In this document: piece after piece, positions 34,926 through 48,771 of the stretch
How the letters are laid out: the number at the start of each line of letters is the position of its first letter
Numbering within the stretch: the stretch's first letter is position 1
Origin: Beaufortia kweichowensis
Taxonomy: Eukaryota > Chordata > Actinopteri > Cypriniformes > Gastromyzontidae
DNA: 64,000 bases
Direction: 5' to 3'
Assembly: GCA_019155185.1 (NCBI GenBank)
Contig: CM032816.1
Span: 10,394,510 to 10,458,509, forward strand
Position numbers and translations under genes: made by a program
Notes under the pieces: model-generated
What the model was told of the DNA's origin: nothing
Database searches by the model: none
What the model saw: only the letters and a program-made list of their open reading frames with translations

Positions 34926-36164
34926 ACACATTAGCATTAAGATCATGAATTAAACTCGTTCCCATACACGTACAGTCTGGCAAAATGGCAATGGCACTCA
35001 AGCAACATACTAAAAATATCTGACACAATTTGCAAATTGTGAATATGTCAAAATGTGCCACCCCACTGATGGTCACAGGAGAAATCTGTGTTCTGTCATC
35101 TGTGTTCTGCAAAATCGATCAGTTCCTATGATTGTACTTCCTATAGCACAAGATCTCCACATACTCTATTTATACCTTTTTATGAAAACAAAGAATCTAT
35201 GGGCTGAATGTTAGTTGTTTCTATTTAAGGCATGGCAGCATTACAAGAGTTATTTTTAGAGCCTAGTTGAAATTCCATACTAATTCCAGGTGTATGACAT
35301 CATTTCCTCTTTGCTCCTCTTAATCTCACCATCGGCCCTGTTCATGTAAATGCCGAGGTGCATCCTGGTACCCGAAGAGCTCCTAGAAAAAACACATTTT
35401 TTACACTCCCACACGCTCAGTCGCCCACATAGAGATCTTTAGAAATTCACCCAGAGACTCTGACCCTGATCCATACTTAGCTCTAGCACAGAACACGACG
35501 ATAAAGATAGCCGCAGAAATGGGCCTGTTCCTCCACGGGGCGGAACAGAGCAGCCATGCAAATGAAGTCATACGAGCTGGGACGCAGGGCGTGAGGGTGC
35601 TCAATGAAATCTATGTCTACCTACGACCTGAAAAAAGATAAAAGGAGCTTCGGGTTAAAAACGCTCGATTGAGGTGCTGAACTTCCTGGCCCTGTGGAAT
35701 CCGCTCTGAACTTTCTGTACCGTGGTGGTACACGTCCTGTGGGCTTCAGGTGTCCAAACCTTGTGTGGCATTCTCAGATTACAAACATCAACAGGTGCTT
35801 CATCAGCACATAGAACAGGTGGAACATGCATCACACACGCACCTGGATGGAGGGTTTATATGTGACTTGCAGAGCGATACACATTGAATGAATCTCACAC
35901 ACGTTTTTCAATTTCATCCTTAAAATCAAAAAGAAAATAGTTGTATGTATTTTACCTAAAGAAAAGTAAGCTTCTTTATAGGACATTTGTTTGCATTGTG
36001 ACCTGGTGACCATGAAGCACTTTTCCTGAAATTCTCATTACCACAATGCAAAAAGTCTTGTAATGTGGCAAAAAACATAACATGTTAAATTCAATTTTGT
36101 ATTAGAAATAAATTACATTTATATTATATTATATGAAAAATATATATAAAATATTTTATATATA

Positions 36165-36402
36165 TGTGACCTAGTCTGTGAAAACCAGGCTAAAGTCTAA
36201 AAATCTAAGTCTGAGATAATGAGCATCAATTTGATTTCATCTATTAATTTCACTATGATGTCAACTTTTGACATGACCTTACTCAGACAATATTAAAGAT
36301 ATCAATGTTATATTCACACAGAATATTCTTTACATTACGTAGAATTATCTTATGGAGAAAACAGAAAAATCACAAAAAAATGTTTTCACAGACTGGGTCA
36401 CA
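36165..36402 (+). mobile_element. MITE copy 3 (TGTGACC family), in dgkz intron
   Basis: Most intact copy, 238 bp. Termini TGTGACCTAGTCTGTGAAAA and TTTTCACAGACTGGGTCACA are near-perfect inverted repeats, flanked by TA-rich DNA. No coding capacity. Confidence 0.85.
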
Positions 36403-38051
36403 TATTATAGTTGCCGTTAAAATACGCTGATTTAATTAAAAAACATTACTATAATTGAACCACCAAAATAAAATGTCCAGATACATTACAGTAGTAAAAA
36501 TGAATTAATTTATTTACCAATTATTATTTATGAATATTTGTATTGCAAGCAGTGCAGGATGTGTTTTAAACCACAGTGTATATCTGAAGTCAGGAGTTTG
36601 TTCAAATCCCTAATCCTGAGTATCACCAACATCAATCCCGAGAACTACTTTCAGTACAAGCAAATTAAAAATGGACACTAAAACATGTCCTTCATTTCAT
36701 GGATGAACGAGCCCCTCACCCAGCCAGATTACAGGTCACTTTTTCTCAAACTCTCAATTGGAAAAACTGGTTTTTCATGCTCAGAAATAGAGCAAGGGAA
36801 CTTCCATTGTCTACAATGAATCAAAGCCAACAGCAAAACCTACAAACATTCCAGAGTCAAACCTGAAACATTATCTCTTTCTAGATGTGTATGTAACTTA
36901 CTGGACACATCTAAAAGCAGACAAGCCGGATCTGCAAAAAACTTTATTTAAAAAAAATCTGTGAGGAAGCACTTTGAATAAATTTTACTGGAGTAAAAGC
37001 ATAACAACTACAGATGAAGTGATGTGAAGAGTCTGGAGATGATGGACCTAGTTTGAACCGCCCCAAATATTATAGAAGCCAATGAAAAATTTAAGATCAG
37101 ACTTAAATGTATTAGACAGTATAACAAAGTAGTGAGAAATCTTTATATGTCATTTAAATAAATTACGTGGGTTTTTTCTTTCAAGAATACAAAAATTCCT
37201 CTATATATGTGTCTAATTTTGATGCTCTTTCAAAGTAAGTAAAGCATGCTAAAACAAACACACACATACACACACAATACATACATTAGACATGCACACA
37301 CACAGCTGAGGTTTGAGGCATGCAAATACCACCAAAATCCTCATCTGTGATTCAAAACATTGGTGGGACCAAAAGATACTAAAAAAACACACACTTCAAT
37401 TTTCTATTTGACATCCTAAATGATTAATTTCTTCTCATACACAGGCACACAAACACAAAAGTTTTGCATACAACAATCACGATCCCTAACTCTGCAGTCA
37501 AGGTGCATCAGGTCAGCACAGGTGGATATAAAGATTCTCCCAACAGGTCGGACAATTATAGGACGTATTTAATTGCTTCTTCAGTCTATTAAAGACGCCT
37601 ATTTTCAGATAATCGCAAGAGATCGTGGGATTAATTTAGACGCCTGATGAAATTCCAAAGCGCATATAAAAATAGCCTGCGGTAATGCTGAAGGAAATAT
37701 GTCATGGGAGTTCTGAATGTCAGCGGTTTTAAATGGTTGAGACGGTTACGCTGAGGTTTGTGATGGGTTTCTCTAAACGAGGATTTCCTAGAAGTTGAAG
37801 AGATAGGGATTACATGACCCGAGGACAGCAGGTGGTGTCTTTCGCCGTGGGGCCGGTCCAAGCAAAACACAGTTTTAAATTGCAAATGGACAAATCACGC
37901 ATGCAGATTCCCAGTCACGTACGTTTAAAAGAAAACAAACCAAAGCACAGAAACTAAAATTGTTTGGCTCTTAAAACTGATCAGCAATACCACTTTTTAC
38001 ATTTTTCAATATGCACAAAGTTAATAACTCATTCAAACTCATCTCACCCAC

Positions 38052-38257
38052 CTCCTACCAAAGATCCTCAGTCCAGAGAAGCTCTTGCTGCTGTTGGGAT
38101 GCGGTTGGGCGACAGGTGCTGTGATGGACTGATCCGAACAGGATGATGATGATTCTGATTCCACATCTAGAGGGTCTTCTTCATCATCCAGTAGAGTCTC
38201 TAAAGGTCCAGAGAGCTCTTCAACCTCTCCGTCTGACTGCCAATCTGACTGCTCCAT
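38052..38257 (-). CDS. dgkz: dgkz alternative first exon, short isoform (1025 aa product)
   Basis: ATG at 38255-38257. It encodes an acidic, Ser-rich segment (ESESSSSCSDQS) ending FSGLRIFGRR, equivalent to GLRLFGHR of the short human isoforms, and splices at donor GTGGGT (38050-38051) to KAIAK. It carries 68 codons plus two bases, and joining it to the 32 shared exons gives 3078 nt in frame. Its 5' UTR continues upstream from 38258; the start site is not visible. Confidence 0.9.
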
Positions 38258-38967
38258 CTCAGATGTCCAGTCCGGCTTCTCTTCTCACAACTTTAAGAGC
38301 CCTGTCCATCAATGTCTCCATAGCAAACGAACAAGCTGGGTGAGTGACAGAGAGAGTATGAAAAAGAAAACAAGCAAACCTCTTCTGAGAATCCCATCTG
38401 ATATGAGAGTAAACGTCTGTGGTTTGCGTAACAGACAGTGGCTGTGGGTTCGAGAGAAGCTGACTTCAGTCGTGCAGGACAGCACAACACCAGGAAGTAG
38501 ATTTTTCAAGCTTGTTTAACGTCTCTGCTTTTCTGGTCCACGTGCAGCAGCCGACTGACTTCCTCATCTACAACTCAGCTGGTTGTTTGGCTTCTCTCTG
38601 ACCAAACTCACTCTCTCTCTTTCACTTTCTCCGCTGACACTTGCTCCAGTCACAAAGGTGTGGACACAATCCAGGAAGTGTCACAGCCAGTAGAAACAGG
38701 TGTAAGACTTCAGACGTGTAGCTACATGCCGGTTTTCAAAGTCTTTACGTTCTCTCCTGCCGTGCCAGCCTGACTGACTCGTTCGCCTTCAAACACACAC
38801 TTTTATCAGATTTTCTCTCTCCCTAACACCTCCCCTATGATCAACCTTCACCGGCACGAGTTAGGACAGGAGTGTGTCACCATCTATTGGCCGTTCGGTG
38901 GTAAATCACATCAGAAAAAAACTGTTGTCACACCTTTTGTCATAGCATTACATAATACATTCACCAG

Positions 38968-39125
<158 letters not shown>

Positions 39126-39639
39126 TGGATATTACTTCATATATCAAATGGTAGAAGTAAAAAGGAAAGGAGGAATAAAGAGAGGAGGAGAGAAATAACA
39201 GCAAGATTGAAAAGAGTTTTTCATGTTCAGAGTGGGTGGTTTTACTCAAGTCATTGTTGGCTTAAGCAGTATTTCTGCAGTAATGTTGTAATTCGGGAAC
39301 AGCACGGCGGATTCGGCCTCCATCCCACTCAGACTTTACATAAAGATAGGTGGAGCGAAGCCCACGCCATACTCGCTACGCTGTGCGGGGACCGGATCCA
39401 GTTATCGGTTCCTATATGAACCTGTTCCACACAAGCTGCAAATGAATTTCTTTTAGCTCGGTTATTTTAGCACACTTTATAAAGAGTCCTTAATAAAATG
39501 TTAATCATGCCATCATAAATGAACATTTCTAAAATTGTTTGTAGAACCTAACTAGATTTAACAACTTCTTCAGTTTGGGATGTTTGCTGGTTTTTCCACA
39601 ATGCAATTTTAACATGGAGCGGCATGCCAAGAAAAACAG

Positions 39640-39853
39640 AACACTTACTTTCTGTCATTATTTATTCAAAATCATGTCCTTCTAAACCGGTATATGATTC
39701 CTTTATTCTGTGGAAGACAAAAGAAGATATCTTGAGAAATGTCTCAGTGGTTTTGTATTCATATGAAAGTCAATGTGGATCAATGTTTTTGGTTACCAAC
39801 ATTCTTCAAAATATCTTCTTGTGTTTTCTGCAGAAGAAAAAAAGTCATACAGG
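39640..39853. mobile_element. TTCACCC-family MITE, second copy
   Basis: Shares GGTTACCAACATTCTTCAAA, AAAGAAGATAT and AGTCATACAGGT with the copy at 34423-34641. Its ends are more decayed. Confidence 0.65.
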
Positions 39854-42250
39854 TAATAAAGTCATTGTTCTCTCTATCATCATCATGTCTAGGTCATAAT
39901 AAAAACTATAGAAAATTTGAATGTTTAAACATTCAAGTAACATTATTAATTTCTTTACTTATTTAAAAAAAATAAGTTTTTTTAATATATTAAAAAAAGA
40001 CTAGTTTAGGCCGGCACAAATTGCTTGATTGTTTAGTTAACCCTTTTGTTGACCAGCAATGACTAGAAAGTGATTGACCAGAGTTTGTTACTATAAAACT
40101 AAATGTTGACAAAGCCACTTAAATATACAGGTAGATTCCTTAAATGAATCACATCTAAAAGAAAAAAGCTTCTTCACCGTGCTCCGCTCCTGAGAGAGTC
40201 AGATGACTTGACCACATAACTTTGTTCTAGTTACTGTGTTCAACGAGGTCAAAGTTCACTGTGTTTCATGAATGTTCAAATATCCAGCAGAGGATAAGAG
40301 AAGAGCTCTTCTGCTTCATCCAGTGAGATGATACTCATAAACACATGGATATAATCCCCTCCTACACACTGGTTCTGTTAGATAACATACTGGACTGCTC
40401 AGGTAGGGAAAAAAGACAAAAAAGTGGGAGGAGAAAAAAGAAAAGAAAGAAAGATGTAAATGTGCAATGTTAAATGGAAAGAGGAGAGGAAAGAACCTAT
40501 CCTTATAACTTTTCTTCATAGTCTCACATATACGTATATGTAAAATCTTTTGTAGTATGTAGTTTAATCTGAACTTTCATTTGTTTAAGTGAACACACAG
40601 ACACAGCACTGGATCTGAACAGTTCTTTGCCAGTTAATGTGATTGCAGCTGTTTAAGCCTAAATCTGAGATTATAAGCATGCAACACATCACCATCAACA
40701 ATTCTGACGGGTCACATGATCAATACATTGCCTTCTCATACATTTTGAAGGAAAATAAATAAAAATAACAAAACAATAAGATAAAAATTAATTAAAGCAA
40801 ACCATATAAAATGAGGAAGAAATAAAATCTAAGCAAATGTGAGATACTGACAATGTCAATAATCAAAATAAAAAATATGATTTTTTTTACTTCTATGGAG
40901 GCACACATGATTTGCTCTAAAACATGCTGGAATAACACTGATAATCAAGTTTTGCACTTATGGACCCAGGCTAAAATGCACATTTTAGCTGTCTTCGCTG
41001 GAAAAAATGTGCACACCAATAATTTTTCCAAAGGCATGTTTATAAAAGCGTTTATAAAAGACCTTCTCCTGGCTTAATTTAGGCCATGTCTGTAAAACTG
41101 CTCCATGAACTTTTTGATCCTATTGTAGTTTGGTAACATTCTTTAAGACCTATCTATTAGATATAATAAATATTTTATATCATGTATAAAATCATCGGTA
41201 TCCACTGTGTTCCTACATGAAGCTGCGTGAATCATAAATCTGTTTCTGCGGAGGTTTTGACTCATTTTGACTCAATCTGACCAAACTGCATGCCAAATTA
41301 CTGTAAAGACAACTCCAAATATCTCAGCTGGCACAAGCTTTTTCAGCAGGTGGTGTGATGGGCACCAACACAACAGCAGGTCAGCCCAACCTTACACATC
41401 CACCTTCATATGTGTCTGTGTGTTTAATGCCAGTAGTAGCAAGTTGGACAGTGATTCACATAAGCAGAACACACAGACAAGTGAATCTGACCACCACAAC
41501 AGACCAAAGCGCAGAGAGACGTGTGCTACAGCTCATTTCCTTTTATGCGACAGCTTTCATGTCAGCTACACGGCCCGCTTTGAGGTTCGGCAGTGCCGGG
41601 ACACTAACTCGATCTCGCTTGATGAATTTAGAGACGAGGGTTTTGATGTGGCAGAACAGGTGTTGCTGGAAATCCTTTGTTCTGACAAAACAACATCCGT
41701 CCTATATAACCAGACCACTACAGTGTGATAGAAAGTGTGATGTGACTACACGATAATAGTAGAAGAAAATTTAAGTGTAATTATAATGAAAAAACATAAA
41801 AACTGAACTGAAAAGAAGACTAAGAAGACTCAGAAATGCATTAAATGCCTTAAACATTTCTTTATTTTATCTTAAGGACATTTTATTATTTATATAATGT
41901 TCTGTTTTATTATTCTATTCTTATTTGTAACTTATTTCTCTATAAAAGTCTATAGAGAAGTCTCTATAAAAATGCAAAGGTACATAACAATATTTGTGGT
42001 TAAGAACTAATGGGCTACTCGTCAGAGGACAGCATGAGGTTCAAGGTCAGATAAAGGTTAGAGCCAGATTCATAAAGACATCTTCTGCTCAATGTAATTT
42101 ATTACATCACATTCAACCAAATTACAGTACAAAGGAAAACTCATGATCTCATTTGGCTTGAAAGCATGGGCTAATATCATTGAATGCTTTTGATTTGGGG
42201 TGATTACAGTGACCTGTTTAGTATCAACAGGAAACATCAAGGAGAGAGGG

Positions 42251-42372
<122 letters not shown>

Positions 42373-42644
42373 GTTTCCATTACAATTAAAACAGGTGGGC
42401 ACAAAGCATATGACAACAAGTAATTCAAGTTGTAAAACACACCTTATGGTTTGTTAAATGAGAAAGCTGGTCTGATTAGTCCCTCGACCAAGACAATACA
42501 ACCATTTTGTTATATTGTAAGATGTTTTGGTAATTATTTCCTTATGTTTAAACGGTTTGCAACGGTCTCATATCAGCATAAAAAATGAGATTGCCTATTC
42601 AAACATTTTTTCAGAAAAAGCCAGCAGCACAAATTTAATATCTG

Positions 42645-42675
<31 letters not shown>

Positions 42676-43916
42676 CTTTTACTGCATTATGCGTCTACAT
42701 AACATCTTACACCAACAGCAGTTATTATTCTAAGATTCTCTGTTACAATAAAGAAATTTCTTCATCTACCGAAAGTCATGAAATATCAGAATTCACAAAT
42801 CAATGCTTACCAGGAAACAGAAAGATACAATTGGCACATCACTATAAATTTTGTTGTTAAAGCACAATGCTTTAGACAATGACACAACACTATAATCTTT
42901 TGTAGTTATTAATTCAATGCTTTATTTCCAACAATAAACAGTTAACAGCAACTCCATGTACAGAAACATGTATTTCATTAAGATACAGTCAGTCTCCAAG
43001 TCTTGCCTTATAACTCCCCCTTTTGGCCACTGGATCGATTTCAGGTATGAATCCTGTTACAGCACCATCCACCTACACAACTGCAATACATAAAGCCTCC
43101 ACATAACCTGTGCCTTGACTCACCAACAAAATATACCAGAGCAAAAGTGTGTAGGTGAAAATCAAACTTATATCATCTACTTTAAAAACAGTCCATAAAG
43201 ACTTAAATTTGTATCCAACTTTAGCTTCCTTTGTGCATCTGCATGAGACAAGTCTGAACCTCCTGTGTGAAAAAGTAGAAGACCAATAAAGCTTTTTATC
43301 AGATCAAGTTCAGGCTTATCTCAAGTATTTCAGTGCCCTGTTTCAACTTTCACTATGGCCAAAATCTTATCCTGTACAATGGCTCCATCTACTGTTCAGA
43401 ACACAAACATCATCTCAGGCCAAGATCCTACAGACCCATTCATCAAATTCACAATTTGGTAATTAATAAAAAGCCTGTATATGCACGTTTAAATAAAACA
43501 ATAACAGCAGAAACAGCAAAGTAGATCAAGGAGAAGATGTATATTTTTGTAAATTGAAAAGACACACAAAGAAACTGAGATAATAAATGTCGCAGTATAC
43601 TTACTGCTGGTCAAAGGCCGTAGATACATCTGAAGATTGATTTTAGTTTTCATGTGAAGCTTGGCTTCACAGTCTGTCTGGGATGTCGATAGCATGGTGA
43701 TATTTGGAGCTTTGCTGAAAAAAATATTGTTAAATTAGACATGTTGAAATCAGTAAAGGTGACAGTGAGATGAGAAAAAAGACACTGGAGGATTAAATGT
43801 TTTTTTAAAGACATTTTAACATTAATATGATTATTTTCCTCTCAGATTTTTACTACAGAATATAGTTTTATATTTTAAGAATATTTGTATTAGTTGTTAA
43901 CAGTAATTTATTTTAT

Positions 43917-44281
43917 ACGCTACCAGTCAAAAGTTTTAAAACACTCACTGTTGTTTAGATATTTTTAAGACTATAATAAACTCATTACAAACCATGAAAT
44001 AAGACAATTGTAACTGTGGGAATTATGTTGTAACTAAAAACATACAAAATAAATTAACACTATGTTATATTTTAGCTTTTTATTCATTATTTGTTCTGTG
44101 TAATCCATTTCAAAAATATTTTATAATACTTTGAGTTTTCTAATTAAAGAAATTAATATGTTTGCACAATTATACAAAAGTAATTTCAAAAAATGTAAAT
44201 ACTCACATTCAAATTAAAACATTTATAAGATGACATGAGAAACATTTTGTCAATCGAGTCTAAACTTTTGACTGGTATTGT
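43917..44281. mobile_element. TIR element with CCAGTCAAAAGTTT ends
   Basis: Left end GCTACCAGTCAAAAGTTTTA and right end TAAACTTTTGACTGGTATTG are inverted repeats; the interior is AT-rich and non-coding. These termini resemble Tc1/mariner-derived non-autonomous elements of fish. A related fragment (AAGTCAAAGTTTGGACACAC) lies near 27743. Confidence 0.65.
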
Positions 44282-44879
44282 GTGTTGCTTTCATTTACTT
44301 AAACCGTTAGATCTGTCGCCAGAAATAACTCGATGTTTTTTCATGATTTTCTCGCGAGATTTGCATTAAATAGTTTTAGCAGCAATCCCAAACAGTAAAT
44401 AAAAATGCAGTTTCCGCCGCTGGTGTATTAACAGACACCTGCCATACAGCACAAACCTTTTGATTCAGTGTTTGTTGATTCAGCACAAATTCAGCAGAGA
44501 AGCCTTTATTCCAGGCAGTCTGAAAAATATATCATGGCGGCCCAGAAAAAACTGTTAACTCCTGACATTTCCATTGGTGAACGTGACGGCCACCTCTCTC
44601 ATAACATGGTAGCACGGCGTACATTATTTTCCTTAAAGATTGTTTCTTACTGTAAAAGACATAAAGCATCTTGGCGATGGCGCACGTGTGCTCGGTATGA
44701 TCGAGAACAGCTACAAAACCTACGATTCTAATGGCAGCATTGACTTTCATTTGACGTTACAGGGGGAACGAAGTAATGTCGGGCAGACATGGTGGTCTGG
44801 ATGGGGGGATTGCACTCACTTCTTGTGCCTTTGACTGTGTGTGCATGAGTTGGATTGAGTTAGGTTGCCACTTCTCCTC

Positions 44880-45450
44880 TCCAGATGAGTTTCGCCGAGT
44901 TTACATCCGGGTTTTTCCCTAGGCAATGGGAGTCGCACTACCGCCGTTCCTTAGGCAAAGTGAAATAAATTCGCCGCACCGTCACAAAAAATAGTCCTCT
45001 TCCCAAACACGTTTTGTTGAAACTTTGCGCCCACTTTTACATCAAGTATTCAGACTTTAATGTGAATCGCGATGTTTTCGAATCGCTTGGCTGCGTGTTT
45101 GTGAGCATTTGTGCTTTTTCAAGCCCACTTTTCCTACCCCCTCGTCTCCCTCTTCCTGCGCGGATGTATCGTCGGGTGCTGCGGCTGTGGTGAATGAGAT
45201 TGAAGAAGAGTTCTTGTTTTGTATCTCAGTTTCTCTCTTTTTTTATACGCGCAAATTAAATTGAAACAAACAAAAAATAAGGTCGCCTCGTCTAGTTAAT
45301 TTCGACCCGGCGCACCGCTACAGCTATGTGAGAGATCGCGTCGGAGGATCTTTGCCGAGATCTCGGAGTGTTTGTAAATATTTATTTAAATAATTTGTGG
45401 GGGGAGAGAGAGAGAGAGAGAAGCACTACTGCTCAAGTGAGTAGAGGAGG
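44880..45450 (+). promoter_or_regulatory. phf21a: phf21a promoter and 5' UTR exon 1
   Basis: CpG-richer DNA follows the AT-rich intergenic region (CGCCGAGTTTACATCCGGG, CGACCCGGCGCACCGC). The stretch ends in a consensus donor GTAAGTGC at 45451. No ATG-initiated frame continues through. The next transcript segment is the small exon at 48727-48771. The start site is not visible; the exon probably begins in the 45.0-45.3 kb zone. Confidence 0.55.
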
Positions 45451-45705
45451 GTAAGTGCACCTTGGGATCTTTTTTTTATTATTGCAACTTTTATGCGCCT
45501 CGTTTTTGGACTTTGATCGTTCATTGACTCCCGTTCGCTTTTCTATATCCCAACCCCGTCGGGATCGGGTAGGTAGAGAAGTCGCGATTTTTGAGCAAAA
45601 ATTCCCCCTTATTTCTAGGAGTTAAGTGGTGTATTTCTAAGTGCGGCGCGTGAAGGGGTCGAACCTTCCGCGCGTATTGTTATTTTGTAACAAATTAAAC
45701 TTCGC

Positions 45706-45760
45706 CGGATACATTGTTGCCGCAACGGTTGTTTCCAGCTCAGTGGAAACAATGTATCCG
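45706..45760. repeat. Overlapping alternative hairpins in phf21a intron 1
   Basis: A right arm (TGGAAACAATGTATCCG, 45744-45760) can pair with CGGATACATTGTT (45706-45718, 13 bp) or with TTGTTTCCA (45729-45737, 9 bp). The two pairings share bases and exclude each other. Confidence 0.7.
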
Positions 45761-48726
45761 ATGGACGCGGGGGGGATAAAAGGGGGGAAACGAGGATCTT
45801 TTGCTCGTGCATGGCTTGAATTAGTGGTTGCGGCTCAGTCGAGTCCATCTAACTGTAATTTGTGCTGTTGGCCTGTTAGCTTTAGCTGGGTTAGCCGTAG
45901 CACAATGTGAAAGCTTCTTATTTCCACAAGCAGCTTCGTGAAAAGATTCACAGCTATTTTTATAGTTTTCAACGCTTCTAGTCCGCGAACTTGCCGTGGG
46001 TGGATGATGAAGTCGTGCCCTTTAAAGCGATGCCATTTTATTTTTGCTTGTTCAGAAAGTGATTTTTTTGGTGTTGCTTTTTTTTGGTTGGTGAGGCTGT
46101 GAGTTATTCTGGAGCTGGTGTGCTTTAGCTTGCACCAACAAAAATAAGAAGAAATGTGGAAAAACAAACTTATGAGTTTTTTTGTATGTCCTTAGAAAAA
46201 CTCGAACGTGCTTTTTCCCTCTAGTATGAATCTTTGTAAAAGTATAGTGTCGGTATACATCTCCTCATACATCTTCCGCGTTGCCCTCCTGAGGTTTATA
46301 ATAGTGGCCTAATAAAAGTGCTGCTGAACTTTTTCTGTCATTTGAACATCCCTAGTCACAACCAAAGAAATAAATCCCTATTTAATACACAACTCTGGAT
46401 GATTGTGGGTCAGACTGCATCATAACAGTCTGTCAAAGTGCTTTTGTACTCTTTTACAGGTGCCAAATGTACCACTTGTTTACAGGAGTAGCACAACCCA
46501 CCCCATACTGGTTCTAGGGTTGATTTATGGTATACGTTATATAGATAAATATAATACTTATGTAACTTTATTGTCTATTTTTTGGCTCTGGTTTAGGTTG
46601 GTGAGTTTAGTAAATGTAAAAACTTTTGTTAGTTAGTTGCTAACTAGCATTGAGGTGAGTTTAATGTCATTGTGGGTTATATTTTAAACTGATTAGTATT
46701 ATGTTTACCCCAGATTGTTGTTTATTTACTTTTGAATGCTTTCTTTTTATGCTTAGGTTGCTTTATAATTGTTCATGTTTTGAAACTGAATTTGTCATTT
46801 TACATTTTAAACTCTTTGTTGCTATTTGATGTGGTTATTTGCACTGCAGAATGTCTTTGCTATGTTCCCTGTTTGCTGTTGATAAGTTTAACCATTGTTT
46901 TGTGTTAAGTTTTGTTTTTCAAGATAGTTTCACTTCTGTACGTTTCACTCTTGCCATCTGAATATTTGATGTTTATGTGTGTGAATGTTTGTAATAAATA
47001 TGATCCCTTTTCCACTCGCAAACAATATTGAAACTAAAACAAAACTTTCATTGTTGATGCCATCCATGTCTCCTAAAGAATTATGCAAAACAAACCATTG
47101 CTGGCACGGGAGACATGATATGAAATATTTTTTTGTGTGGCTTGTGTCCTGTCAGGTGGAGCTGTAATATGCTGTTACTTCATTCAGGCCTTTATCTTAT
47201 TTATAAAGGACAACAATGTTACCATTTTTATGTGCAGTCTATTTTTAGCTCTCTTACGTCAGTTTGCTTTGGTTTAAGTAATAACAATTTAAACCATTTT
47301 CAGCATGTTGAATTTTAAGTATTTGTTAAAAGGAACTCAGGATGGCACATTGTTGACAATATAACAAATATTAAAATCCTTAATGCAGTAAAATTGTTTT
47401 ATTAAAACAGAATAGGCCTTATTGGTTTTATTCAAGCAGTATTTATTTAAGTTTGTTAATGGTTAATGTTGCTTTTTATTACAATTATTGACATTATTAA
47501 AAATAAATTATTGATTTGTGTGTGTGTGTGTGCTGGGGGGTATTCCACAGAGAAAAGTTACATTCTTTAGATTTTGGCTATAGAATCGACTTGGAGTCCA
47601 TGTAATTGTTTTACAAAAACATTTCAACAGGTCACTCTCAAAAATAGTTTTTTTATTATTGTGCAACTGCAGATCAGCATGTAATCTGATTCATAAACTC
47701 AAATATAAATATTTATTTACTATAATTGTTCATTTACAAGACAGAAAACATATAGTAGTTGTACTCTTTGAAATTAGTCGATATCATGATACAACATAAA
47801 TAAAATAATTTTTATTCATAAAAAAACTTGTTGCACATATAAAATTATTCCAGTTCAGCTCTTTTTACTCTCTTATTCTTCTGTTAACTTGTAACAAGAT
47901 GTACTATTGGTTGCTTATTGCACAGACATTAAATCCAAATCTTTAGGTTTCAGAATCTTGAGCAAGCAATGATTTTTACGATATGTATTCCCTACTCCCA
48001 ACTTTTTTTGGGAAACTATAGCTGATAATAGTTGGAACCCAACACCTTTTAGTTAGTAGCTGAGATCTGTATCCACTAGGTTATATCTTCTCTTGCTGTC
48101 TCTGTCAATTTTTGACAGTTTTAACATGCAGGACCATGTTGATACGATGTTGGTCTGCTTGAAGATGCATTTTTATTATTGTGTTCTTGTAAAAACCTGT
48201 TTGCCAGCCCCAGTTATTTATGGGCCTTTTAAGAGCAAAAATTGCAAGTTGACCCGATATTTGCCATTTCCCCATTTCTTAAGATTACGTGATAGTAATT
48301 TTTAAGTATGCTTGGCAGCAGACTTTATATGATCAAAGACTCAAGCGGAGTGACTCATGGACGTGCGGATTTGGTCTATTGAATGCTCAAGGTCCTGAGA
48401 TATCTGATTGCCGTGTGGTCTTGGCAGATCATGTCGGGTGAATTTAGTCTTTGCTTAATATCCCTAAATATCCCTTTTCCATTTATAAGGACCGAACAAA
48501 GCTCTTGAGTTTTCTCAGAGGTATTTTGGGTCAGTGAAGGTGCGGTTAGGTGCGCAGGAGGCGAGAGTTTGTGTCGTGTAGTTCAGAGGCGGCACAAGCA
48601 ATTAGATGGACGGTGAATGCTGCGCTTGCAATGTTTCCCCCTTTTTTCACAGGATGTGTGTGAGAGAGAATTGAAGTGTCTCTTCCCCATCTAATAGGCT
48701 CTGTGTGTGTGTTTCGTCTTGTACAG
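45761..48726 (+). other. phf21a: phf21a intron 1
   Basis: About 3 kb of AT-rich intron, including a (TG)n at 47516-47531. A GC-richer patch near 48.33-48.7 kb sits just before the next exon. No coding exon seen. Confidence 0.5.
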
Positions 48727-48771
48727 GGAGTTGGAGAGAGAGAGTACGTACACTAGTCTCAGTGCCAGCTG
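48727..48771 (+). other. phf21a: phf21a 5' UTR exon 2
   Basis: A 45-nt exon between acceptor TTGTACAG and donor GTAAGTCC, with no ATG. It precedes the start-codon exon (49326-49429), whose acceptor ATTTCTCAG lies 47 bases before the ATG. Confidence 0.65.

Larger units (their letters stand above)
31700..38051 (-). other. dgkz: Large intron between the two dgkz first exons
   Basis: About 6.3 kb with no supportable coding exon. It contains very AT-rich DNA at 32.6-33.1 kb, MITEs at 34423-34641 and 36165-36402, a CTCF-like motif at 34911, and a GC-richer block near 35.35-35.63 kb that includes an octamer ATGCAAAT at 35556-35563. The GC-richer block is a candidate conserved element, unproven. Confidence 0.5.

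Noticed and set aside
41267..41756. 153-aa and 133-aa overlapping ORFs
   Set aside because: No recognisable motif, two frames equally open, and no splice or promoter context; treated as chance.
44468..44834. Short ORFs on both strands near the phf21a promoter
   Set aside because: A stretch reads HLGDGARVLGMIENSY on one strand and NAAIRIVGFVAVLDHTEH on the other, and looks almost protein-like. I cannot tie it to a family or a gene structure.
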